NCBI GenBank assembly: GCA_907163375.1
Contig: CAJQUW010015664.1
Span: 1 to 64,000, forward strand
Reading direction: 5' to 3'
Length of the DNA stretch: 64,000 nucleotides
From: Prostheceraeus crozeri
Lineage: Eukaryota > Platyhelminthes > Polycladida > Euryleptidae
Part shown: in pieces, positions 33,417 through 41,526 of the stretch
Position numbering within the stretch: the stretch's first letter is position 1
How the letters are laid out: every line of letters begins with the position of its first letter
The notes under the pieces: model-generated
The model's input: the letters and a program-made list of their open reading frames with translations, nothing else
Told to the model about the DNA's origin: nothing
The model's database searches: none
Translations under genes and position numbers: made by a program

Positions 33417-34504
33417 TCACTGTCGATCACTTAGATGAAAGATGTCGGCACGACGCATCCAAGAGTTCATACTTGAAGGATAACCAGTCCATTTAACAAG
33501 ACCCCATTCTTCACCTTGCCGTTTTTTACATCGAATGATTTTCTCTACCAAATATGTTTCACTTTCAGTGACTACCTCAATCTCATCGCGGTAAAAGCTA
33601 CCCTCAATTTCTTCATTATCGTAATCTTTCAACTTGTAGGTGGTCGGAGAGTCTTTTTGATTAATCCTTGATACTGTAAATACCTCTTCTGTCCAATTCG
33701 GAAGGTACCCTTTAGCAAAAACACTTTTCACTTTTGAGATACGAACTTTATCACCAATTTTCACATCACTTTTCACATGAGTGCGTTTACGTTGGAATGA
33801 TTCGCGCACTTTATCTACATTGTCAGCATTTACATCTACTGGTTTGAGTCCAATAGAACGATGGATAGAGTGATTGTAGGCATGGAGTGTATCTTGTAGA
33901 ACCTTTGTCCAATTTTGTGTCAAGTTGGCAGTAAAATGTCGCCACAAGCGATTTTTTAATGTGCGATTAAAACGTTCAACGAGTGCAGCTTTATAAGCAC
34001 TCTTTACACTAAACAACTCAATGTCATGCCTCTCAAATAATCTTCGCACATGCTGATTTTCAAACTCTTTTCCTTGATCACTCTGAATTCTTTTTGAAAT
34101 GCGACCTTCTCGAAAAATTGTTGGAATGCTTTTGCTACTCCTTTCCCTTCTTTAGTTTTTAAAGGTTGAGCCCACGCATAACGCGAGAAAATATCAATGG
34201 CGGTTAAAATAAAGTTATTGCCCGAGTTATGTTTTGAAATGGAGGCAACATCACACAAATCTGCTTGCCACTGTTCATCGATGTCATGAAGAATATAATG
34301 GCGGGTGCGGTACTTCTTTTTCGCTTGTTTGTGGAGTGTATAGGTAGCCTGACCCTTTAACCTTCGTTTCACTTGTGATTGTGGAAGACCACTCGCTTTT
34401 GATAATTTCTTGATAGATGCAAATCCTGCCGGATGTTTTACATCATAATAGATTGACTTCAAACGTTCAGTCGATGACGACTGACTCTTTTTCCTTCTTC
34501 TCAT
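33417..34504 (-). pseudogene. Retroviral-type integrase with chromodomain, frameshifted
   Basis: A DDE integrase that would insert the element. It begins around 34504 (MRRRKKSQSSS). The N-terminal part has IYYDVKHPAGFASIKKL and LKGQATYTLHKQAKKKYRTRHY, then WQADLCD (first Asp) and ILTAIDIFSRYAWAQPLK. The frame is lost near 34080-34100, beside an A/T run. Another frame resumes with the second Asp region (SDQGKEFEN), followed by AALVERFNRTLKNRLW (Glu). The C-terminus has an SH3-like region and a chromodomain (VEKIIRCKKRQGEEWGLVKW). All catalytic residues exist, split by one indel, which may be a base-calling error or genuine decay. Confidence 0.88.
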
Positions 34505-34682
34505 CTTTTTGTTTTCTTGCCTTTCTACATTTACAACAACTGCAGCATTTAGCTTTAGCGGTTTTGCGATCGTGTTCACATTGCTTAGGGGTTTCATTGT
34601 GAGAGCTTGCGCAGCAAGTGCAAGTGACAACGACATTCACCTCTGGCGGCTCATTACATTGCAAGCAGCACATCTGCTTCAT
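34467..34682 (-). CDS. Small cysteine-rich protein overlapping integrase start
   Basis: A 71-residue frame (MKQMCCLQCNEPPEVN) with Cys pairs CCLQC, CTCC, CEHD and CCSCCKC, then a very basic, lysine-rich tail. It could be a zinc-binding nucleic-acid-binding protein. It begins 1 nt after the stop of the upstream gene and overlaps the start of the integrase in a different frame. That spacing matches the compact style of this cluster and argues that it, not a longer integrase N-terminus, is coding there. No family is recognised. Confidence 0.5.
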   Translation of the reverse strand: MKQMCCLQCNEPPEVNVVVTCTCCASSHNETPKQCEHDRKTAKAKCCSCCKCRKARKQKDEKKEKESVVID

Positions 34683-34683
34683 A

Positions 34684-35376
34684 TTAATAGTCTGAGAACA
34701 TGTATTTCCTGGGAGGAGCTGTTTTACGTTTTCCTTTTACTAGTTTTAGTGGCGATGTAGATCTACGTCGAGTTCTTCCTCTTGTTTGCTTAGTGAGTGT
34801 GGGAGGGGATGTAGCAGGTGACGTCTTAAACCAATTTGTTGGAATTTTCATCGTCTGAAGCATTGGAGCAGTAGCCACTGTTGAATCAAGTTCTTTCAAT
34901 GTCTCATTATTCAAAGCAAATTTTGGTACATTATGCTTTTTCAATAGTTTAAGAAAGTATGACCAACCAGGTGGAACATAGCCCTGACGGCGCTTTCTAC
35001 GTGTCGCATACTGAATCAAGTCTTCATAACGTGAAGCGTCAATCACTTTATTTTCATCTGTAATGATTTCTCCTCTATCATTTACATTGAGATGGGGTTC
35101 AATACTATTGAAAAGAGATATGGCATGTGCGCGAGATGCTAAAGGTGTTGCAGTCGATACAGAGTCACGCATCTTATTCTTCAAGTTTTTTAATTGCGCA
35201 ACAGTTTCCGATTGTAATAATACAGCACGATGTGGATCTTTGATGTGAACATTTTGCTGATAATCTATTTCTTTCCTATACATTTGATTTGCAAGAGGTT
35301 GCTTTACTTGCTGCATGGCAGTCAATTGTACATATTCATCCTGAGGAATAACAATCATGCGAGAATAAGAACTCAT
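34684..35376 (-). CDS. Polinton conserved protein, unknown (230 aa)
   Basis: An intact 230-residue frame (MSSYSRMIVIPQDEYVQL). The middle carries a predicted-helical QSETVAQLKNLKNKMRDS segment, then ARRKRRQGYVPPGW-like wording in YATRRKRRQGYVPPGWSYFL. It ends basic (RGRTRRRSTSPLKLVKGKRK). Proteins of this pattern accompany the ATPase in other Polintons, but their function is not known to me. It lies between ATPase (25 bp upstream) and the cysteine-rich gene on one strand. Confidence 0.6.
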   Translation of the reverse strand: MSSYSRMIVIPQDEYVQLTAMQQVKQPLANQMYRKEIDYQQNVHIKDPHRAVLLQSETVAQLKNLKNKMRDSVSTATPLASRAHAISLFNSIEPHLNVNDRGEIITDENKVIDASRYEDLIQYATRRKRRQGYVPPGWSYFLKLLKKHNVPKFALNNETLKELDSTVATAPMLQTMKIPTNWFKTSPATSPPTLTKQTRGRTRRRSTSPLKLVKGKRKTAPPRKYMFSDY

Positions 35377-35401
35377 AGTTTGTAGATAATCATGGGAGTT
35401 T

Positions 35402-35989
35402 TCAAAATATCACTTCGAAATCTATATTCTTCCGGACACTCTTGCGTAAAGTCAATGAATAAGTAACCGTATGGTTTTCAGTAGCTGCTTGAAAAATTTC
35501 AATTAAGGCTTTTGATCCTCTGGGTGCAACTTGTCGCGCTAAAATTTCAAATTGACTTTTATCTCGCGGATTCTTGAAAATAGCATAATAGTGTGTATTC
35601 AGGTTTCGTGTACGAGCTTCTTTTCCATCAGGAAACAAATTTTGTGTGATATAGATGATAAAGCACCTTTTATGATGTGCTGCGCGAGTGAACATATCTG
35701 TAACATCTTTTGAATTCTTACTTTCTTTTAATAAATCATCCAATACAACAACATCATTAGACTGAAGTTTATCCACTGGAATAATTCCTTCATATGGAAT
35801 AAAGTTGCGACTTTGCAATTCCTGAAACAGCGACGGTTGATAAATACCATAACACCAAATCACTCGATTGATAGGTTCCTTAAACAACTCCCTTCTTTTA
35901 TCCAATAAATTCAGCGTGAAAACAGTTTTACCTGCATGAGATGGGCCTGATACAGTCAGAACATTATCACATTGAAGTCTGAAATCCAT
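35402..35989 (-). CDS. Genome-packaging ATPase (FtsK/HerA type)
   Basis: An ATPase of the A32/FtsK-HerA group, which pumps DNA into capsids. Walker A is VSGPSHAGKTVF (near residue 15 from the Met at 35989). Walker B is NDVVVLDDLL. A following conserved IYITQNLFPDGKEARTRNLN segment carries the sensor/Gln region typical of Polinton ATPases. I choose ATG 35989 because the upstream in-frame extension lacks an ATG and overlaps the end of the pVI-like gene. About 195 residues, as expected. It belongs to the minus-strand virion gene run. Confidence 0.9.
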   Translation of the reverse strand: MDFRLQCDNVLTVSGPSHAGKTVFTLNLLDKRRELFKEPINRVIWCYGIYQPSLFQELQSRNFIPYEGIIPVDKLQSNDVVVLDDLLKESKNSKDVTDMFTRAAHHKRCFIIYITQNLFPDGKEARTRNLNTHYYAIFKNPRDKSQFEILARQVAPRGSKALIEIFQAATENHTVTYSLTLRKSVRKNIDFEVIF

Positions 35990-36020
35990 TTTATTACTTT
36001 GAGACTCAACATTTGCATAA

Positions 36021-36379
36021 TTAACGCTTAGAGCCAAAGATATTTCCCAATAGGTTGCCCACGGCAGGAGCTATCATTGGAAGTATTGCTGAAAGGAAAC
36101 GCCCTTTTGTGTTAGAGTTTCCCTCTTTCTTTGAAGGGTGACTTTAGGATTGGAGATGAAACGCAATTTTGTGGCATATCGCTTAAGTAACTTTCGTTGT
36201 TTTGGCGCTAATGTCTTCGTCCTCAACTTTCTGACATGAGAAATAATTTCGCGAATGAATTTATCGTTGGCATGTCGTATAGCATTGTATCGCTGATTTG
36301 CTTTCATTCGTCGGAGAGCTTGAATGGCTGAAGAAAACTTTGAAGACTTTTTACGTTTCGTCATTTTACGTTTCGCCAT
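36021..36379 (-). pseudogene. pVI/pX-like basic membrane-active protein, frameshifted at 3' end
   Basis: A highly basic 101-residue frame (MAKRKMTKRKKSSKFSSAIQ) ending at 36074. Near its end (QKGVSF...) a different frame opens a hydrophobic glycine-containing tail: FLSAILPMIAPAVGNLLGN, ending GSKR at 36021. A basic region joined to a Gly/hydrophobic tail is the usual form of the pVI/pX-like proteins of Polintons and adintoviruses, so the tail is probably displaced by an indel near 36100. Such peptides are thought to disrupt membranes or coat DNA during entry. Lies directly upstream of the ATPase. Confidence 0.65.
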
Positions 36380-36430
36380 TTTCCGTGTTAGTCTTTGCTA
36401 AAACCTATCTTTACCACATTTGCATAGGTA

Positions 36431-36748
36431 CTAACTATTGCGACATAAGTGACACTCGAAATGAGCAATGTCACAGTGGTTACATTTGCAAAGTTGAATG
36501 CAATTACATATGAAACAGCGTTGACAAAAAGCATGCTTACATCTCTTGAAGATGCGCTTTTCATTTCCATCCTTTCGCTTACATACATCACAACACATAG
36601 TTTCACCGTTACTGATGTCTATAGCAAGTCTTTTTGAAGATATGAATTTGCTAGCCTTTTCTAAATAATAGACACATGTACAGAAGGAATATACTTCGAG
36701 AGTGAGAAAAAAATGTCGAAAACCAGTTGTGCTACAATCAAGTACCAC
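36431..36748 (-). CDS. RING-like zinc-binding protein, start uncertain
   Basis: The frame is open from 36748 but has no ATG before MCCDVCKRKDGNE at 36595, so a short 54-residue product or a frame-displaced fusion to the upstream gene are both possible. Cys/His residues follow a RING/treble-clef spacing: CCDVCKRK, then RCKHAFCQRCF, CNCIQLCKCNHC and ECHLC. RING domains often act as ubiquitin ligases. A second short RING-like gene lies at 37834-38034. Confidence 0.45.
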   Translation of the reverse strand: MVLDCSTTGFRHFFLTLEVYSFCTCVYYLEKASKFISSKRLAIDISNGETMCCDVCKRKDGNEKRIFKRCKHAFCQRCFICNCIQLCKCNHCDIAHFECHLCRNS

Positions 36749-36755
36749 TGCATTT

Positions 36756-37166
36756 TCAATTTTTCTTTATGGAAAGTTGAATGTGAATATCTGAAATCGC
36801 TTCAATCACTAGACTGCTGCCATGATGGTTAAATGCGTTAAGACGTTCAGCAATTTTTATCATATGTCTTTTAAAAAATTCTTCGGGGTGATCTACCACT
36901 TCCATTGAATAAAAAGCAAAATGGAAAGAGCGACTTTCCACCTCTTCCTTTCCAAAATGACTAAACTTAATTTTCGCAACTAATCGCGCCATGATAATGC
37001 TATCAGAGAATGTATTCATTGACTCTAGAAATAGAGTGCTAGCATCATCGACCACTGCTTCGATGTCGGTCTCATCTTTATGAAAATTTATCACATAATC
37101 TTGAACAGCTCCTTTTAAACTTTGCCTATGAAAATGTAATGTTCCGCAGTCGTTTGAGAAAGACAT
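36756..37166 (-). CDS. Polinton protein, unknown (136 aa)
   Basis: An intact frame (MSFSNDCGTLHFHRQSLKG). Mostly beta/alpha with FSHFGKEEVESRSFHFAFYS and a C-terminal FNHHGSSLVIEAISDIHIQL. That last patch recalls a region that precedes polymerase B in other mobile elements (a Gly-Ser-x-hydrophobic-xx-Ile pattern), but the evidence is thin. Neighbours are an exonuclease-like gene upstream and a RING-like gene downstream. Confidence 0.5.
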   Translation of the reverse strand: MSFSNDCGTLHFHRQSLKGAVQDYVINFHKDETDIEAVVDDASTLFLESMNTFSDSIIMARLVAKIKFSHFGKEEVESRSFHFAFYSMEVVDHPEEFFKRHMIKIAERLNAFNHHGSSLVIEAISDIHIQLSIKKN

Positions 37167-37250
37167 GATCGCCCTTTATCTAACCCATCCATTGCATGAA
37201 AACAACTCTTCTCATAGTAACATTTATTGAATAACGGTAACAAGCATGCA

Positions 37251-37781
37251 TTATAAATCAATGGTTTGAAACAGATAAAATAGATACAGCTGGTAACTAT
37301 CATACAGCGAGCAATGATGACCATACAGGACTTTGGCAGTGTTGAGGTAAGGAGGAAAGAAGGATTGGTTATGAACGTAGCTACTACAACGAACAGACAA
37401 AATAGGAACACACAAATCCTTAAAACGTTTCGTGACTTTATGGTAGTGTTGATTCACTCTACTATCCCAAGGTGGGAGCAAAATGTCATCAATGATTAGA
37501 TTGGGAAATACTTTCCTCTCCTTACCAGGATTATTACAAAAGATGCGTATAACATTGAAAGCAGCTAACCATCGTTTAAAGTCAATAAGAAGAGCACTCT
37601 CACAAGAAAAGCCATAGTCTTGCAAATATTTCAGATTAAGTCCATGAATGTGTTTTCTCGCCCATTGATCAACATTGGGATCGCAGTTGGCATGATGATG
37701 ATAGACACTAACAATCTGATATGTCCAATTGTTCATAGCAATAGCACTGAGCTCCTGTACAGGTTCACCCTCACAATCCAT
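37251..37781 (-). CDS. DEDD-type exonuclease-like protein
   Basis: An intact 176-residue frame opening MDCEGEPVQELSAIAM. The D-x-E pair followed by a strand ending in hydrophobics is the first motif of RNase H-fold DEDD exonucleases. KHIHGLNLKYLQDYGF and ESALLIDFKRWLAAF occur where the second and third motifs would lie. The C-terminal third (HHCSLYDSYQLYLFYLF) holds a candidate tyrosine/aspartate motif. It may proofread or process DNA/RNA for the element. The call rests on motif spacing only, with some possibility of chance. Confidence 0.45.
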   Translation of the reverse strand: MDCEGEPVQELSAIAMNNWTYQIVSVYHHHANCDPNVDQWARKHIHGLNLKYLQDYGFSCESALLIDFKRWLAAFNVIRIFCNNPGKERKVFPNLIIDDILLPPWDSRVNQHYHKVTKRFKDLCVPILSVRCSSYVHNQSFFPPYLNTAKVLYGHHCSLYDSYQLYLFYLFQTIDL

Positions 37782-37833
37782 AAAAATGATGATAGAAGCC
37801 TAAAACGGAAATTTACACATCTAAGGAAACGTT

Positions 37834-38034
37834 CTATAACATATTACAAAATGAAGAATTACATCGATGCTTTTCACGACAAAATACACAAATGATATGA
37901 TGGCAACGAAGAAGTAAAATGTATCTAATAAGACCACGTCTACGACACTCAAAGCACATAAGCGAATTGTCATAGGGTAGAGTTAGGAAAGGACTAGTAA
38001 TTCTCCTTCTTTGATTTGCGTTTTGAGGCAGCAT
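37834..38034 (-). CDS. Short RING-like zinc-binding protein
   Basis: A 66-residue frame from ATG 38034 (MLPQNANQRRR). It overlaps the 3' end of the next gene upstream. The core is MCFECRRRGLIRYILLLRCHHIICVFC, a C-x2-C...C-x-H-x4-C-x2-C arrangement that resembles the first half of a RING finger, then EKHRCNSSFC. Its similarity in style to the protein at 36431-36595 suggests a pair of related zinc proteins. Confidence 0.4.
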   Translation of the reverse strand: MLPQNANQRRRITSPFLTLPYDNSLMCFECRRRGLIRYILLLRCHHIICVFCREKHRCNSSFCNML

Positions 38035-38698
38035 TCTTCTCCGACTTGCGCTTCGTACCACTGCTGTTAAGGATTTGATCAATTATGTCATCCACGTTGG
38101 GTGGTTTTGGAATATATAGGATGGATTCCATATGCATGGAGAGAGAGACTATTTTATTATCCTTATGCCGACCATAATATAGCCCATTCACTTTGAAAAG
38201 GATATCCCAAGTACCTTCTCCGAGCTCGTCGCATGTGATGGGTGTTGAATGATCTCCCTCCTTCTTATAGTAAGTGCACCAATATGATACCGGTAGGCAA
38301 ATTTGATTACCATCCCAAATCTTTCTATAGGGAGTATCCTTGTCATCTCTCGCCTTCCACTCTTGAGCAAGAGGAGTAGGAATGTCCATATTTAATGTCA
38401 CGTACTCCTCAATAATATCAAGTTGGTGGCGAATGTACGGACTCACGGGGATCAGTATGTAGTCCCCATACTGATTGTGCATTATCTTGACATCTGTGGA
38501 AGGGAGCATTCCCGTTTGGAGTACTACACCATGATCGTCATAACGCAAGACTTGTTTAAATTTACGCTGTAGCGGTGTAGGATTATGTACCTTGGTTGTT
38601 TCTTCCACTGGCCTCAGTTGTAGATGATCTGATCGTAGCGAACCTTGTAACGTTTGACCACCATTTTGTCCTACTAGTGCAGCAGATGGAGTAGATGC
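37994..38698 (-). CDS. Polinton protein with ATG-only first exon, unknown
   Basis: The body is a 235-residue frame including LLQTGM-type strand segments, YGDYILIPVSPYIRHQLDII, and a lysine-rich tail (TKRKSEKNAASKRKSKKE). Its start codon lies in a separate exon at 38761-38763 (ATG|GTAAGT). A 62-bp intron ends CCATTTTCAG|, after which the frame continues with an Ala/Ser/Thr/Pro-rich start at 38698. A TATA box stands upstream on the minus strand (38865-38876). Function is not recognised. It is the outermost right-hand gene of the element and faces inward, like the coiled-coil gene at the other end. Confidence 0.65.
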   Translation of the reverse strand, partial: ASTPSAALVGQNGGQTLQGSLRSDHLQLRPVEETTKVHNPTPLQRKFKQVLRYDDHGVVLQTGMLPSTDVKIMHNQYGDYILIPVSPYIRHQLDIIEEYVTLNMDIPTPLAQEWKARDDKDTPYRKIWDGNQICLPVSYWCTYYKKEGDHSTPITCDELGEGTWDILFKVNGLYYGRHKDNKIVSLSMHMESILYIPKPPNVDDIIDQILNSSGTKRKSEKNAASKRKSKKENY

Positions 38699-38763
38699 CT
38701 GAAAATGGAAAAGATTGTATTAAGTTTACGTTCAAGGGAGGGAGGAAAGTAGCGACTTACCAT
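38699..38763 (-). other. ATG-only first exon (38761-38763) and 62-bp intron
   Basis: Minus-strand AAA-ATG|GTAAGTCGC and TTTTCCATTTTCAG|GCATCT. The first exon contributes only the start codon, the same design as the polymerase gene at 22762. Confidence 0.65.
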
Positions 38764-38864
38764 TTTAGTTGGATAATAGAACAGGGAACTAGAGAGAGAG
38801 AAAATGTGCGTCCGTCACTCGTGCGATTCAACGATGGAATGATTCTCACTGTGGAAGGCTCGCT

Positions 38865-38876
38865 ATTTATATATAA
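38865..38876 (-). promoter_or_regulatory. TATA box of rightmost Polinton gene
   Basis: TTATATATAAAT on the minus strand, about 105 bp upstream of the ATG-only exon. Confidence 0.6.
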
Positions 38877-39049
38877 ATGCTTGATTCTCATTGGATGATG
38901 ATCCTCATTGGACAATAACATCAAGCTGATTCCAAATCTGGTCTCCGTTTACCAATCCGAGCCTTCGTTTGCCCGCTGGAGCTGTTTCTTGGGAAATTCT
39001 AACTCTGTCGTTTTTCGTCAATCTCCCAAAATCTTAAATAGCGTCTCAC

Positions 39050-39844
39050 ATCTAAACGAAGACAGATAGGAACAAGCCGTTTCTTTCAGTGAATTTGTCT
39101 CACTCTTAGCTTTCAAACGAGCTATTGCACGACAAAATCCGTCCACTAGAAGCCAAGATTGAAGCGAGCTGTCCAGAGGGGGGGGGAGGTCAGTGAAATT
39201 TGATGAAAAATGTTTTGGTGACGGTCCCAGGTCGAAATTCCACACTTTGGAAAATTTTCAAAATTTTACCCATACAAAGCCACTCTGACACTTAGGATTT
39301 TTTCAGGTGAGTGAGCTCCGACCTAAAATCTTGTAACCGCTCTAACTTTTGAACGGCTGGTCCGATTGACTCGCAACAAAAAATGTCGTCGAGCAGTTTT
39401 TTCTCCTCTTTCAAACGAGTAGCCTTAATACAAAATCCGTTCACTAGAACCAAAGTTAGAAGATTGCTGTCGGGGGGGGGGGTCAGTGAAATTTGATGAA
39501 AAATGTTTTGGTGACGGTCCCAGGTCGAAATTCCACACTTTGGAAAATTTTCAAAATTTTACCCATACAAGGCCACTCTGACACTTAGGATTTTTTCAGG
39601 TGAACTACGACAGACCACCCTTCCAACCTGGCCGGCACACCACGCCAACCTGGCCGGCACACCACGCCAACCTAGACACCATATCACCGCGCGCTATACG
39701 ACGGTCGGCCAGAGGGGGGGGACGTCAGCGAACCTGACGGACGCACGTGGCCGGCACACCACGATACTCTGCCGTTCCAGGGGGGGGGACGTCAGCGACG
39801 GCGGCCATCTTGCGCGGTCCAGAAGTGGAGTTTTACTTACTACT
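39050..39844. repeat. Polinton right terminal region
   Basis: This is the inverted counterpart of the left array, but only about 0.8 kb long with two repeat blocks (39190-39300 and 39480-39600) and the same terminal sequence. The 39040-39300 block matches 17400-17640 in reverse complement. The right arm is therefore more than 2.5 kb shorter than the left. Confidence 0.87.
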
Positions 39845-40130
39845 CTCTACAGAGGATATTTTCCTTTTGAAATTTCTATCCTAGCTTCCGATAATGATAA
39901 CATCAACCTTCGTCTTCGAGAAGCTATGTACATCAAGAAATTGAGAGGGAGGAGTGCAATGAGTACCAAAGCTTGCTTTTCTGATTTCTTTGTATATTTT
40001 GAATTTTGTAACATCTATTGCATGCTCTGTTTTACTTCCTTTTTATGTGATCAGGCCGTCATAACGGTAAAAATTTTGAAAAATAAAAAACAGCAGTTTG
40101 GTTTATTTGTATATTTTACTTTTATCAAGA
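39845..40130 (+). mobile_element. Penelope-like element 3' tail abutting the Polinton
   Basis: Starts CTCTACAGAGGATATTTTCC directly after the Polinton terminus and matches 12848-13127 almost base for base. It includes the GIY-YIG protein's C-terminal LRLREAMYIKKLRG and the shared 3' end. The Polinton right end therefore interrupts a PLE copy. Confidence 0.82.
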
Positions 40131-40436
40131 TATTATGCTGCTAAAATTCAATTATAGTTTACTTTTACAGGCAACCAAGTTTTTAAAATTCTCATCTGCA
40201 ACGCTCGCAGTCTGTTAAATATATTACACATTTTTCTTTTATTTATATATCGATGATTTGAAGCCTGATTTCATTTTTGTTACTAAATCGTGGGCTGCTT
40301 CCCATCACAGTGATGCAGTACTCTCTTCACCGGGTTAAATGTTTCGAGGTGATGGGATCGTCTAGGAGGTGGAGACATTCTCTGTGTTTCCAATTGATCC
40401 CGTGCTTCTGTTTTTGAAACATATAGTGTAGAGTCA

Positions 40437-41300
40437 AAATGTTTCCCACTTCACCAGACATGAATATTTTTTTTAAAACAACTTTTTCTGACGTATTTTT
40501 GGGGCGCTGAGTCCATTTCTGGACACGGGGAACTTCGATCTCCAAGGGTTTTTCGTGTAGGCCACTTTTTGTGCTTTTTGCAAAAAATGCCTTTTTTGAG
40601 ACGAGATGCACCCTCAGTATTCAAAAGAAAGTCAGTTAAGAATTGCTGCTGCATAGATTTGAAGTATATGTACCCCCAAATCGACATAGGAGATTTAAGT
40701 GATGATATTGTACTCTAGCAACGGTTTGCTAGAAGACCAACTTTTACATAGCAACGCGAAAGCTACTGTAGATACGAAGATCTAACTAAGTCCTACCCCC
40801 ACTAAATCGATGTCGGAGAATTCAATGATGACATTTTGGCCTAGCAACGGTAGGTAAAGGACCAACTTTCCATAGCAACGGTTGCTACGGCCAGCTTTTC
40901 CATAGCAACGCGAAAACTACCGTAGATGCGAAGATCTAACCAAGTCCTACCCCCACTAAATCGATATCGGAGAGCTCAGTGATGATGTTATGACATAGCA
41001 ACGGTTGCTAGGGGACCAAATTTCCATGACAACGGTTGTTAGGACCAACTTTTCCATAGCAACGGGAAAACTGCTGTAGACGCGAAGATCTAGCCAAGTC
41101 TTACCTCACTACATTGACGCCATCAAATCGATATCGAACCTTTCAGAATATTGCTTGCTTGTACATCATTAGAGGAAAAAGTGTGCGAGTTTCAATGAGA
41201 ATTGAATTGAATAAAATATGTATAAGTGCATGAAACAATAATAACAATTCTTGAGACAGTAATCACAATATTGCACACTATATGCGGCTCAAAATTGATC
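40437..41300. repeat. Left 864-bp TIR with internal tandem units
   Basis: Contains about 3.5 tandem units of 124-165 bp, each beginning AAATCGA[TC][AG]T and ending TCCTACCCCCACT. Each unit carries palindromic GCAACGGTTGC motifs (40717 variant, 40878, 41000, 41032 variant) and ATAGCAACGCGAAA. A short frame (ISIWGYIYFKS-type) is shared by both arms but is probably not a gene. Confidence 0.85.
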
Positions 41301-41526
41301 GTTGCGACTAATTCTTATGAACATTTAGTGTTCTTCCATTGACAAAGGGTCTGGAACCGAAACGTCTGGCTATATTTTTTATTCTTTGTTCATTTTACTT
41401 CGCATTAAACACATCGGGAGAGAATTGAATCTGTATGGCATCACGTAGTCGCCTGCCATGCACACGAACAAAGTGGCTATTGATACTTGACGAACTCCAG
41501 GGATCAGTGTCTCAAGCTCTAGATCA

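Larger units (their letters stand above)
14404..39844. mobile_element. Maverick/Polinton (adintovirus-like) element
   Basis: A 25.4-kb element with inverted termini: AGTAGTAAGTAAAACT at 14404 and its reverse complement ending at 39844, followed in both by CACTTCTGGA and a GCGCAAGATGGCCG tract. It encodes the Polinton core set: protein-primed type DNA polymerase B, retroviral-type integrase with chromodomain, packaging ATPase, adenain-like protease, major capsid protein and a basic core protein. It also carries a TBP-like gene, an exonuclease-like gene and several unknowns. Terminal flanks do not show a matching 6-bp target duplication (ACAATT left, CTCTAC right). Confidence 0.93.

Noticed and set aside
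34504..34636. Longer integrase N-terminus from the upstream in-frame ATG
   Set aside because: Low-complexity Ala/Leu sequence that is the out-of-frame reading of the cysteine-rich gene; the conserved part starts later.
35990..36037. N-terminal extension of the packaging ATPase
   Set aside because: No ATG, and it overlaps the tail of the pVI-like protein; ATG 35989 is a better start.
36388..36606. 72-codon minus-strand frame over the RING-like gene
   Set aside because: Out of frame with the Cys/His-rich reading; valine/serine-rich shadow sequence.
40451..40687. Shared short ORF in both 864-bp TIRs
   Set aside because: Present only because the arms are inverted copies; no domain seen.
40680..41135. 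Possible CRISPR array from repeated GCAACGGTTGC units
   Set aside because: Units are 124-165 bp with conserved spacers in a eukaryotic TIR; no CRISPR architecture or cas genes.
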